Shown: piece after piece, positions 45,684 to 56,132 of the stretch | Numbering within the stretch: the stretch's first letter is position 1 | How the letters are laid out: each line of letters starts with the position of its first letter | Translations under genes and position numbers: made by a program | Notes under the pieces: generated by a model | Told to the model about the DNA's origin: nothing | Database searches by the model: none | The model's input: only the letters and a program-made list of their open reading frames with translations | Assembly: GCA_948470475.1 (NCBI GenBank) | Contig: OX419341.1 | Span: forward strand, 17,898,226-17,962,225 | Source: Galaxea fascicularis | Lineage: Eukaryota > Cnidaria > Anthozoa > Scleractinia > Euphylliidae | Length of the DNA: 64,000 bases | Direction of reading: 5' to 3'

Positions 45684-45787
45684 ACTGTAATATCAGGACA
45701 CAAATAGAACTAACAAAACGAAAAAACTGCAAGACAACATAAACCACGTCTGGCCGCCATTGACACGTGACTCCTCCGCTTGCTGTA

Positions 45788-47425
45788 TATATATAGTTTA
45801 TTCACTCGTGTAGCTCCAGGACTAACACTTCCGGTGGGTAAAATGTACTTTGAGAACAGGAGGCTATTTTCATCAATGGCAGACAGCTGACACAGTTCAG
45901 CGTTTTTTCCAGTGCAGGTAGTTTCAGTGTCAAAAAAAAAAAACACAAAAGTGTAGGTTTTAGTTGGATCAAAAGACAGTTTTACTGGATCGGGTTGTGC
46001 AGAGTAAGGTGGTACTATTTGCTTGTACTGACGAAACTCGTTTTCTGATAAGGTTTCCAGAAGATGTTCAATTTGAGTGTGTGCTGGTGGTACAGGCTGG
46101 TTAATACTTGTATCTAAATTCAACCCAACTGCGGTTTCATATGTTGTTCCTTCCTGAGCTTCTTTGTGAGCAGTTTGCTTAGATTTTTGGCCATGCAACT
46201 GGTTCCTCCTGTACTTGAAATTTTTGGTAGGCTTTCTATTTCTATCAGTCAATAATTTTTTATCCATGAGGTCTCCGTGAGATACACAGAAATACCCAGG
46301 CTCAATATGAAGCACTTCCAAAGCTCTACTAACATAGCCGTAGCCAAGATTTCTTTGTGCAAAACCACATGCCACTCGAAAGTCATTGCTTTCACTCCCC
46401 CCATAATACCGAGTTTTGGGATTTTTTGTTGAAATTGTACTATTTAGACTTTCATTTCGTTGGGAGTTGGCACAAGGTGAAAGCTCCCTAACAACAATAT
46501 CAGTAGTATATTCAGAAAAGATGTTAATTAAGGCATTTTTTAGGGGTTCACCATGCAAATCCTTGCCATTTGGTAAGTCTGTGTGTTTGTAGCTTGCAGG
46601 ACTTTTTTTGTAACCACACCAAGATATGTTGCATGAACTCTGGTCCCCAAATGAATGTGGCACTATACCGCTGAGGCTTGATTTTAAAGTTTCTGGATTT
46701 CCAACATTTTGAGTTACGGCATAACTGAAACATTTTCCAAAGTAACTTATTGTCATCGCCAACATATGTAGCGAATTGAATCCCATTGTCAACAGCTCTT
46801 GTCCAAAGTTCAACTGCCACATCTCTTCCCATTGACTTAGATGAACCTGCATGATTTTTTCTGCAATCATGCTTTTTAGCCATTTTTCCTGATTTTTTGC
46901 TAGATTCACACACCCTACAGGATTTGCATCTGGTTGCATAAGATAGAACTTTCCCCGTGGTAAGACCCATCGTTACCCCATGACCTGTCAGTGAGTTGTG
47001 CCCTTTTCCTCTCTTCTGCCAACCCATGTCGTAAGATACTGCTATACCCTGTATACCATCCATTTCCCCTTGATTTTTGAGCCATTTCCTTTTCCTTTTC
47101 CAAATATTCATTACAACTTTCCTTTGCTATTTTTCTACTGTGTTACCAATTTCCCTTTCTCGCACTTTGTACAGTTGGTTATTCATTGAAGAAATATTTA
47201 GAGTAGCAAGGAAATTATTTAGTTGTGCTTGGCCAATTCCAATGTGAAGGGAACCCAGAACTGCTCTTGTGTTTAAGTCCCTGGCTTTTGGCCCTCTGCT
47301 ACCTGTCCTGTGTTTACTGAATGTATGGACACCATTTATCTTTCCACAGTTTAAGCAAGCAATGTTGAACACACTACTTAATCCACTTCTTTCCTCGCCA
47401 AAAATGCACTCCATAGACAGTGGAC
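45788..47425 (-). pseudogene. Mutator-like domain plus exonuclease motif I
   Basis: The part upstream of the LINE. The acceptor TTCCAG precedes GPLSMECIFG. Zinc-ligand-like CLNCGK and later CKSCRVCE appear, then the transposase signatures in three frames. From about 46750 one open frame continues without break through CFSYAVTQNVGNP, the basic NRKPTKNFKYRRNQL region and TYTFVFFFFDTET. The last residues before the LINE are ATRVNKLY. Confidence 0.75.
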
Positions 47426-47435
47426 CTGGAATCAA

Positions 47436-48280
47436 ATTTGTTTAGTGTTTCACTCTCTTTTGTCCAAATTTAATATCAGGAAAAAGTAACAGGCAGGAAA
47501 AAAAATTGAAATGATTAACCTAAGTGAGAGCTTTTTACATGTGTATAAAATATGTTGTCCCAAAGTTTGCTTTTAGTGAAGATCCAGATTGTCTACTATT
47601 TTACAGCATTATGTCCATATACATGACATTGTACAGTGATAGTTATTGCATGGTAATACTGATTGTACCAGGACTACAAAGCTAAGGCTGATCTTTGGTT
47701 TGAAAACTTTCAAATTAGTTTGATCTTTTTTTGTCTTAAATTATGGCAATGAATCTGAGACAGAGCTGTGTGGTTGAGAAACAGATTATTGTTATTTTGG
47801 TAGGCAGAAAACAGGGAAAATTATTCAGTGTGTAGTCTGGTGGCAGAATATCTGAATGTGTGTTGTGGGTTAACACAAGAAAGCCAACTGTGTTATGCAA
47901 TGCTTTTGAGTGGTATGCCACAGAATATCCGACAAGTCATTTGTGTTTTTGTCTAAGTATACAAAGAAAATATGAGTGGGATACTCTGTGGTACATCGTG
48001 AGAGAGCATTGCATGACTGTTTTATACCATGCCATAGATAGCACAGTCCTACACAATCAAAGTGCTGCACAATGGGAAGGTTCAGTGGAATACTGACAAA
48101 TGTGCAATGGAATTTCCTGCATTCTCAACTGGTTGTATTTTCTATGACATTTATAAATCTAACTAAATACAGTATTGAGTTGTTATGTAATTAAAAATAA
48201 AGCTATTACATTTTTCAGACTGCTCCATTGTCTTGGTCGGTTTTCACCAGCTATAAATTAAACAAGCACACAAAGTATGA
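47436..48280. other. probable intron of the Mutator-exonuclease gene
   Basis: AT-rich, no coding signature. It begins (minus strand) with GTGAGT at 48285 and ends with TTCCAG at 47426, consistent with intron 2 of the broken gene. Confidence 0.5.
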
Positions 48281-49129
48281 CTCACCTACGTGACAATGCG
48301 AGCAAGATTTAAGGTCGTTTCGCAGCACTTCCATATTAACAAGCCTTGTGCCTAAGGGATGAGCATCTCCCTCCTTGTTTTGCAAAACAAAAAAAATGAT
48401 TGGTCATGCATTGAACGTTCTAAAAGAAACTGCAACTTTTTGTAGCAACAATGTTTCGTGCAAAAAAGAATATACATTACCTGTTTTGACCTTGTCACTA
48501 TTTTCCTAGGAGGCTCAAGTTCCTCTTCTTCAGGTTCGTGTTGTTTTCTTATGGAACTTTTGCTTGTCTTTGCGAGATTTTCCATCACGCTCAAGTGCCT
48601 TTTGGAGGGAAAACGACCTTTGTGGCGACTAGAATTCACACGGACACAATTTTCGTTTTCTTCGTCGCTTTCGCCGGCATAAGCCATTGTCGCAGTGTGT
48701 AAAGAATAACCACACAAGAAGCCGGCCAAGCAATGGTAACGAAGTAGGCCTGGAGTGCAAGGTTTGTTCCTTAGCAATTCGTAGTCCACTCCCGGGTCCG
48801 GATGATCGATCGCGGAGTGTACGTAAAATACTTTCCTCAGAACGAAACATGCTGCTTGAAGAACGTGTTTTTCTTTCGAAAATGGCAAAAATAACGACTT
48901 TCTTGGTCTAAACGATTGGAAAAAGCGCGAATTACTTTCAATACAGGTCGAAACTAGACTTGTGGAAAAAAATTTTCGCGCCGCCATGTTTGTTTTGCTT
49001 TTCCACGGATTTTAAATCGCGCGCGTGTAAAACTCAACGCACGCGGCTAGAACCCAGGCCTAAAACTATTGTGAGCCTCCTTAAAAGCGCGACCTCCGGA
49101 GCGGTAGTTCGGCGTTCTGCGAACTCAGT

Positions 49130-49505
49130 GAGCCAACAAAAAAAAAGGAGGGTATTTTCTAAAGAAACTCAGTGTGGTGCTGCGTCGGTGGGGAAGTTGT
49201 GCACAAACACTTCGTTTTTTCAACTGAGTTTATAATGCAAATTCACCACCGTACTGGGATTCTAAAAACTGACGTTTCGAGCGTGAGCGAATCTGTGGAA
49301 ATTGAGGTATAATTATTGGGGCGTGTGTTGGCATTTTCAGAATGCACTACCCCATTTGCGGTTAATATGAGAAAGGAAGAGAATATTATCTACTTCCATA
49401 TAAACCTCAAGTGGAAGCTGCATGTCAGAAGTAAAACTGCTCTGACGAGGGTCTAACGCTCGCAACGTCGGCTTTTAGAATCCCTGTACAGTGGTCAATT
49501 TACCC
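49130..49505. repeat. Penelope-type terminal repeats in inverted arrangement
   Basis: 49155-49312 is the reverse complement of sequence like 58378-58510 (GTGGTGCTGCGTCGGTGGGG to GACGTTTCGAGCG). 49440-49503 is a forward copy of the same motif (CTCTGACGAGGGTCTAACGCTCG...TTTTAGAATCCC). Both contain damaged hammerhead-like cores: the first lacks the CUGACGA strand, the second has GCAA in place of GAAA. Confidence 0.6.
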
Positions 49506-49685
49506 GCCGAAGAGTAGTTATATATGTAGTCGACAAATACCACCTGCAAGGGAAAGCCTCGAATTGCCAAACTAAAACCAGCAATGGTTTTTTTGGCTTC
49601 TGGTGTCACCGAAAAAAACATCGCTGGTGTTTTATTTTGGCAATTCGAGGCTTTCCCTTGCAGGTGGTGATTTGCCGGCTACATA

Positions 49686-49745
49686 TAATATACAGTATAT
49701 ATTTAGGCAAGACTAAAAGCGGAGCTCCACAGTTCTTTCCTTAAT
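49686..49745. repeat. short repeat shared with 29858-29915
   Basis: TTTAGGCAAGACTAAAAGCGGAGCTCCACAGTT-type sequence occurs in the same orientation at both places with a few differences. It marks the edge of the paralogous block. Confidence 0.6.
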
Positions 49746-50226
49746 GTACTCGACCATCCCGCCTCCTCCTCATAGCTACTAGAAGTTCGGTAAAATGGTT
49801 TTGAAATGTACACTCATCGCAATCACCATAACCATCATCATCGATAACGTCATCATCATCACCTCGTGATGAAGGTCCATCGAGAACAACGTGTATGTTT
49901 TTAAGTAATCTCACGCAGTTTGCCATACCGGTAGACTTGTCGAAATGTCTCTGAAGCTCCTTCAGGGCTTCGACTGTCGAGGAGAGACCGCAATGATTGC
50001 CTGCCTGACTCTTGCCTAGCAGTATTTCAAAAATTTAATTAGCGTCTGCGAAATCACACCGGGAAGAGAGGATTGTCAGTGGAGTCTAGACAACGACAAC
50101 GAAGAACTCGACATTTTTAGATTAGGGCTTTCCACAGGAAGTCCCGGCAAATACAATGTTCCTTTTTTTTTTTAATCAAACAAACGTATATCAAGGTTAC
50201 CAAAGTCTTTACTAAACGCCAGAATT

Positions 50227-50368
50227 TCACTGCTTATAACACCAAGCGTTCCCCTTCCTATTCTTGTCTTCTGGTTTAGACGATCCCACAATGCCAATGT
50301 GACTTCCACAAACTGATACGCTGGTCTGCATGGGGTAGCGAATGGTACCGTCTTCTAGCCAACTAAAA
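50227..50368 (-). CDS. gene 2 exon 4: second half of Link domain and stop
   Basis: 142 nt. WLEDGTIRYPM, CGSHIGIVG and AWCYKQ, then TGA. Differences from gene 1 (SVSVCG versus STPGCG) keep the cysteine. Confidence 0.75.
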
Positions 50369-53300
50369 CTAGCAAAGTAAAAAGCAATTAACCATTTAAT
50401 CACTTAATTAATCGGTCAATCAATCAGCCAATCAATCCCCGGCTCAATCAAGCCAGCAAGAAGCCAAAGAAGCCGTCAATCAACAAGTCATGGCACTTGG
50501 CCCCTATTTCAGTCTACTACTACTACTACCACTACTGCTACTACAACTACTACCACTACCACAACCACTACCATTAGGGACTGCGCAATAATTATCTGGA
50601 GGGGGGTTTCTAAGATTAATAGGGGGGGCCTGAACTTAAACCAAAGCGCAGGGTAGGGGGGGTAAGATGTAATTTCTTAAACATTTGTAGGGGGAGTTAG
50701 AAGTTAAACTGAGAGGTCTGATCTCAATCCATGGACTCAAGATAATGTATATTACATGTACGCTAATCAAAATCAATTTTTGGAATCTTTTAAGAAATAT
50801 TAATATTAACAGTTTCAAAACCTTGTACCAAAAATGAGCAGTTTAGGGAGTATCGGAGGTTGGGGAGGGGGGGGGGGGGGGTTGAAAGTAATCTTTCCTC
50901 TAGACGGGGGTGGACAAGAAGTTATTTTAACTTTAATTCAGGGGGGTGCAACTTTATTTTTAGGCCTACTTTGCTAAGTTTAGAACCCCCCCCCTCCAGA
51001 TAATTATTGCACAGTCCCTTACCACTACCACTACCACTACCACTACCACTACCACTACCACTATCACTACCACACTGATACTGCTGATACTCTTCTTCTT
51101 CTTCTTCTACTACCACTACCACTACTACTACTCCTTATAGGGCGTTCACTGAGAAGCCAACAACCGTTGTAAAGATGCACGAGTCCCCGTCAAAAGCACA
51201 AATATTGAAGACCTATTTTCGTCGTTAGATTTCCTGTCTCCACTCTACCTAGTGTTTACTGTCCTTACTCGCAGCTAATCTTTCTTTCCTAGCGCCCGCT
51301 GTTATGGAAGCTGGTAAAAATATTAACCTACGCACAATACTCAAAACCAGCCTGCCAGGCAACGTAGAGCTGACTGTATGTGGCCAGTGATGCTCCGTGA
51401 AGGTTGCAAAATCGTTCAGCATCGTAATAATTGAGGTTGTAATGACCATCGACCTTTCCGACATATATATTTCCAACGCCTGGAGCGAAATCCACACCGG
51501 TTAATTCTGTGACGAATTAAGACAAATTAGTAACTCATAAACAGTTGCTTCTTTTAAGAAAACGGCCCTTATACGTTTTTCCTTTATCTAATGCAATGTT
51601 GCTCCCAATCATTTAGACAATTTTTAGATTTGTCTCAATTTAACTCTGATTTTCATGAGACGTTAACTCGTCGGTCATTGCATGTCGCATCTCGCAAAAT
51701 TCTCAAACTGACAGGTACGGCTTGCTCGTGCAAGCATTTCGAGTATTATGAACGACAGGCAGGCGGATTTTTATGCATATGAGTTGAGCGTACAAGCCTT
51801 CCTTTGAAGAAAACGGAAAGTGAGTCTGGATGTAGCGTAGTGGTCGTAAATAGGAAAGCTAAAAGGAAACCGCCGACCGGTTAGCTCAGTTGGTAGAGTT
51901 CCGGACTAACGTGCGGGAGGTCGTGGGTTCAAACCCCGGCCGGACACTCAGGGTCTTTAAATAACTGAGGAGAAAGTGCTTCCTTTGCAATGACATCGGC
52001 AAATGGTTGGACTTTCTAGTCTTCTCGGATAAGGACGATAAACTGGAGGTCCCGTCTCACAACTCTCCACAATTAATTCTGTGGGACGTTAAAGAACCAC
52101 TAGGGACGTAACGAACCCTGGCTGTGACCACCCCTGGTGCTGACCTGTGTCTCGGGCCCGCAGTAATTGGCTTCATGCTGTTGCGGTGTCCTTGCCAGCT
52201 TGGCGAAGATGAATAAAATAAAATAAAATAAAACCGATTCCATTTGAGAAATATACGACAAATTAAAAAAATAGAGATAGCGTGGAAAAATAACTCAGAA
52301 TGCAAAACAAAAACAAAACAAAAAAACGAAAAAAAATAGGTAAGGCCTTTGTCTCCACTTCTCACTGTCTTTTGTTGTTATGTACTTTGATGTGGAATTG
52401 CACTATTACTTTCTACAGTATTTTTTTATTACATTTTTTTTTAATTTATATTGTCCGATGTTCATGCGAAGATGCATAGCAGGGGCGGAACGGAAAGAGA
52501 AAATTACGTTGTAACTTACCAACAAGAAAGAAACGCAGTGATGATGAAACAAATAAACCTGTCAAATGGCGTAAATCTATAATTAACATAAGCTGTATAT
52601 AGCCTACCAATGTTGCACTTATCGTCAATGTATTGGCGAAGGCTGATAGCTGGTTTGCACTGGCAGAAAAACCTCCCCCGCACTGGACCGTCGATGCACG
52701 TTCCACCAAAGCTACAGGGACTGCTGGCGCATGGGTAAAGGCCAAACAGAAACTAAAACAAATCAGAAAAAAAGGGGGTAAAATCCATCCCAATTCAAGT
52801 TTGAAAAAAAGTCAAATGAGGTGTGAAGTGGAGGTTAGATGGCGTAAATATTTACTAACTGACTTTAGCGTGGATAACTGGAGGCATTTAAAAATGTTAC
52901 TTGCAAAACAACCCAACAACAGTACGTTTGCTATGCGTGACCAGGGTTTAATCAAATGTCGAGAACAGGGTAGGGAGTTGGCTACTCTCATAGTTAACCG
53001 CGGGATTTGCGTCTCCGTTGTCATTCTTTTCTTTCAGACAGACTTAAAGAAATTAAAATTCGTTCTCGAACAAAAACCATATGTGATGTACTAACTTCTC
53101 CACTGAGTGGTCCCGTAATAATCATGCGAGGATCTGTCTTGTATTTTGTGAGGCTCAAAATATTTCTCTGAGTTGCATAATTCACACGAATGATAACCGC
53201 TGTCGCTGCTTTTTGCGAAGTTAAAGGACAGACAGGCTGAAGGACCGTACTCCAAGCACAGAAATGAACAATCTAGGACATCTTCGACTTTCCTCTCTGC

Positions 53301-53441
53301 TGTTACGTTGCCAATAAACGATCTGCCTTTCAGAGTATAAAATGTTCTTTTTTTGATAGTGTGATGAAGACCAAGAGCAAAAAACGGGCAGAATATGAGC
53401 CAGCTGGTCATTAGTATGACTAACTTGGAAGTCAGCGGCAT
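50227..53441 (-). CDS. host gene 2: PAN-EGF-Link paralogue, possibly damaged
   Basis: Exons corresponding to gene 1 are 53441-53096 (PAN), 52752-52608 (EGF), 51506-51332 (Link, first half) and 50368-50227 (Link, second half, TGA stop). The last three have the same lengths, phases and splice sites as in gene 1. In the PAN exon a 4-nt insertion near 53101-53106 makes the exon 346 nt instead of 342, so splicing at the equivalent donor shifts the frame. An alternative donor might compensate but none restores the phase clearly. The Link half reads SWLEDGTIRYPM and AWCYKQ. It could be a recent pseudogene or have altered splicing. Confidence 0.7.
50577..51018. mobile_element. PIF/Harbinger-type MITE, 442 bp, TTA target duplication
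   Basis: The termini are GGGACTGCGCAATAATTATC and its near-exact inverse, followed by G- and C-runs. TTA flanks it at 50574-50576 and 51019-51021. A 3-bp TTA/TAA duplication is typical of PIF/Harbinger. It has landed inside the TAC/ACC microsatellite of gene 2 intron 3. Gene 1 lacks it. Confidence 0.85.
51332..51506 (-). CDS. gene 2 exon 3: first half of Link domain
   Basis: 175 nt, GTCACAG acceptor and GTAGGT donor, frame with LHGASLATYSQL intact. Confidence 0.75.
51870..52230 (+). repeat. tRNA-derived SINE (family 1), absent from gene 1
   Basis: The head has CGACCGGTTAGCTCAGTTGG and GGGTTCAAACC (A and B boxes), the body CTCAGGGTCTTTAAATAACT, and the tail (AATAA)n at 52211-52233. In gene 1 the same intron position (about 7285) is empty: GGAAACCGATTCC is continuous there. 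Confidence 0.9.
52608..52752 (-). CDS. gene 2 exon 2: EGF-like domain
   Basis: 145 nt, with the same acceptor and donor as gene 1 and all six cysteines kept. A few substitutions (for example GRFFCQC) are conservative. Confidence 0.75.
53096..53441 (-). CDS. gene 2 exon 1: signal peptide plus PAN module
   Basis: Nearly identical to gene 1 exon 1, with a leader and CSFLCLEYGPSACLSFNF. It contains the 4-nt insertion just before donor GTTAGT. Confidence 0.7.
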
Positions 53442-53639
53442 TCTGGAGCGTTATTTCAGAATGTACTTTAACACACCTTTCATTCAGTGCAAAGGCCTCG
53501 AAATTAAAAGTGGAAAAATATACAACCGTAGCAGGATTTGAAAACTTTAGATCATGAATTTTTTTATAACTCGAGCGCACCCTGCGAGGTTTGATAAAGC
53601 TTCTTACAGCAGCTGCATCAATTTTACCGTTTAGCTACA

Positions 53640-54730
53640 TTATTTTTGAAAGAGCGTAATTACGGTAGACACAACTGGATGTAGTGGAGAAAAGATCTTA
53701 TGAAACGCATGCTGGGACAAAACACGCCGCATGTGCTGTACATTTAATTAGTTTACCGTTGTGGATGGGAAAGAAAGGCCATACAGTGTTTGGCAAAAAT
53801 ACTGACAATGAATTAGCTGGATATCTGCTTCTGCACCGTGATTGGTTGTCTGCAACGGTCGGCAGCAGCTGTTATGAAAAAATACTAAGTTTTCTTGTCC
53901 AGTATTGCGCAATACAGATGGTTACGCTTTCACTCACTCAACGCCATGACATAGTGGCGAAAGCCTTCCCAGAAGGCCTTGCCCCACAAAAAGTTCGAAG
54001 AATCGACGCGGCGCCAATACAAATAGCAAGTCAATGTGGAAGTTCTGGGCATTTAGTTTATCATGCTGTATTGTTACAACAAAGTGAGTATAATTTGCAG
54101 ATTGCCCGGCGGCCGTTATTTGTGTTAACTCCAAAGAATATAAACAATTTGCAGAACTGAATGACGGGAAGTGACAATAGGTCTTTAAGAGGCTGACTTA
54201 AGAGGCCGAAAATTAAAAGAAGTAAGCAGGCCATGCAATCAGTAGTCTTAATTTTACGTTAGGACTGCTGTGAATACACGTTTACATTGGCTTGAAGATG
54301 AAATACATAAAATATAACGGTAGTCTTTACACTAGGCTGTTAAGTAAGACTTAAGACCTGCTAAGTTTTACTTTACCGGAATATGTGTGTGAAGGCCTAA
54401 GTAAGATCTCAAGTCCCTTTACTTTGCATCTCATTAAAGTCGGAAAGTTGAAACGATTCAAAAAAGTTTCAAATGACATGAAAACCATCCTCACAACCGA
54501 CTTAGCCAACTTGCGATTTCTTGAGCTTTGAGACGGGCGAAGCATGTCAATAAACTTAAGTTATCTCTTAAGCAAAAAACATCACTTGTGTCTGAAGCGT
54601 TAAGTCAGGAACATTTCGAAATATATATAAAAAAATTACTGGATTTAACTTGCAATATTCCTAAGTTTAATTTTCCTCTAGTGTAAAGCTAAAAGACTAC
54701 GAACATTTTAAGAATTATTTTTTTCTAGGT
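53640..54730 (+). other. unidentified ORF and repeat-like DNA
   Basis: An open frame of 158 codons (53684-54160) has no family I recognise; it has no clear signal peptide or motif, and may be chance or a decayed transposon piece. The stretch after it has TTAAGACTTAAG-type words. It is present only in the second paralogous block. Confidence 0.25.
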
Positions 54731-54801
54731 CTAAGAACCAGAACATTTCCATTTTTCCGACTTCGCTTATGATTTCACGTGCACCACTTGAGTGAAAACT
54801 A

Positions 54802-55067
54802 CAATGGGCGACAAAAGTGGTTGAGACCGTTGACTGATGAATCGAGTGCTAATTGCAACATTTCACTTATTTCATTTCGAATTCCGTTTACATTGAGAGC
54901 CACCCCCACTAACACTTTTCAATGTTGCACAGGAAGGAAGCAAGTTCTAGAGACAGGAAATCCAACATTGTTTTGGGGGGAGGGGGGTGTATCGTATAGT
55001 TTAGGGGGAAATGAGACTTAAGTACTCCAAAAGGGCAAAAATGTCTCAACACTTTTGTCACTCATTG
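54802..55067. mobile_element. Tc1/mariner-type MITE, TA target duplication
   Basis: CAATGGGCGACAAAAGTGG at the left and its imperfect inverse (ending CACTCATTG) at the right form TIRs of about 27 bp, flanked by TA at 54800-54801 and 55068-55069. 266 bp, no transposase. Confidence 0.8.
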
Positions 55068-55283
55068 TAGATTGTTGGAGTCGGAAGCAGAAGCGGCGGA
55101 AGAACACAATACGTGTCCTCACGCTCTCCGAATATTTTCAACAGTTTGATACCAAACTAATAGTTGTGACTCCAACAACCGACAACAACCTAGCCATTAC
55201 TTCAACCAGCAATGATGCAGCACCTTTGGACTCATCGGTTGCGTACAATTTTATCAGTTACCCCCGTGAACATTAATTATTAA

Positions 55284-55731
55284 CCGCCGACCGGTTGGCT
55301 CAGTGGTAGAGCACCAGACTGCTGTGCGGGAGGTCGGGGGTTCAAGCCCCGGCCGGACCAACACTCAGGGTCTTTAAATAACTGAGGAGAAAGTGCTACC
55401 TTTGTAATGACATCTGCTAATGGTTAGACTTCCTAGTCTTCTCGGATAAGGACGATAATACTGGAGGTCCCGTCTCACAATACTGGTGTGGGACGTTAAA
55501 GAACCCACACACTGATCGGAAAGAGTAGGGGACGTAGTCCCCGGTGTGATGGTCCATAAGTTGTTCTGTTCTGGGGGCACCTGTGTTGATCCTAATATTC
55601 ATTCAAATAAGATTGTTAACTGCGTGGCTGCAATTTGCGCCTATAAAGCAGTCTGGCAAAGTCCCCCAAAAAAGTGTTGTAAAGCGCTTTGAACCCTTTG
55701 GATAAAAGCGCTATATAAATCCTTAATCCTC
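55284..55731 (+). repeat. tRNA-derived SINE (family 1), full length
   Basis: The head has CCGACCGGTTGGCTCAG and GGGTTCAAGCCCC, then the conserved body and a 3' end AAGCGCTATATAAATCCTTA. It is flanked by ATTATTAA at 55276-55283 and 55732-55739. This copy is the best reference of the family in the window (448 bp) and lies in a LINE fragment. Confidence 0.9.
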
Positions 55732-55739
55732 ATTATTAA

Positions 55740-56132
55740 TGGACGACAACTCACCTTACAGCGTGAAGCAAATATGAAGCGACTGTTTCGTTGATGTGAA
55801 TGGACATGTCGTTTTGAAACATGTTCCACAGAAGGGACCCAAAACCGGTACCCTGAGGACAGCCGTGCTTCATTGCTTTACACTCACTTGCGTGGCGATT
55901 AATTCATGTTCACTCTGTTAAGCCTCTTGTCTTTGAAATAACGAATTAAATCCAACGAACCACTGCCAAAACTGTAGGTGTCTAGCTTTTTTATGGTGTG
56001 TGAATGTAGAAAGCCAAAAGCCTTACTCGTGTCGGTAGAAAAAAGTCTCAGGAGATCGTTCCTGTCCATAGCCAGCTTCCAGTCCTCTACTAATGTTAGC
56101 AAAGTTGTTTCACAGCTATACTTCCTTAACAA
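55740..56132 (-). pseudogene. LINE reverse transcriptase fragment
   Basis: The minus-strand frame reads YSCETTLLTLVEDWKLAMD, then STDTSKAFGFLHSH and FGSGSLDLIR. After a shift it reads KHGCPQGTGFGSLLWNMFQ. These are the RT fingers/palm motifs of a LINE family different from that at 41304-45787. It is truncated by the SINE. Confidence 0.7.

Larger units (their letters stand above)
41304..45787 (-). mobile_element. near full-length LINE (CR1/L2/Jockey-like)
   Basis: The element runs 5' to 3' on the minus strand. It has a short 5' UTR, ORF1 (45683-44861), ORF2 (44715-41635), a 3' UTR and an (AAGTTG)n tail at 41304-41325. It interrupts the exonuclease frame at ATAT, which appears on both sides as a short target duplication. 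It keeps nearly full length but has a frameshift in ORF1, a nonsense codon in ORF2 and a changed catalytic residue, so it cannot move by itself. Confidence 0.9.
39495..48687 (-). pseudogene. Mutator-like transposase-DEDDh exonuclease fusion gene, broken
   Basis: Minus-strand order: probable exon 1 48687-48491 (acidic/basic N terminus), exon 2 48344-48286 (LVNMEVLRNDLKSCSHC), then exon 3 from 47425. Exon 3 holds a Mutator-like domain (NTRAVLGSLHIGIGQAQLNN, VSYDMGWQKRGKGHNS, ANSQRNESLNS, YGGSESNDFRVACGFAQ). It is followed in the same frame by a 3'-5' exonuclease: Exo I FDTETTC (about 45930), Exo II GHNSSTFDTP (about 41160) and Exo III HYTLEDA (about 40925), the DEDDh pattern. A conserved C-terminal region follows (39871-39495). 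Frameshifts at about 47130, about 47070 and about 46750, loss of central residues after YVGDD, and two transposon insertions make it non-functional. The family name is from memory of the Mutator-like transposase domain; whether this is a mobile element or a host gene is open. Confidence 0.75.

Noticed and set aside
48352..48987. 211-residue minus-strand ORF taken as one gene
   Set aside because: Only the part from 48687 looks like the N-terminal exon of the transposase fusion; the upstream part and the part after the donor lack family features.
51880..51950. tRNA gene
   Set aside because: It belongs to a SINE that is absent from the paralogous intron; not a functional tRNA gene as far as the sequence shows.
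52446..52793. 115-residue minus-strand frame, relative of 7545-7817
   Set aside because: Same reason: shadow of the EGF exon of gene 2.
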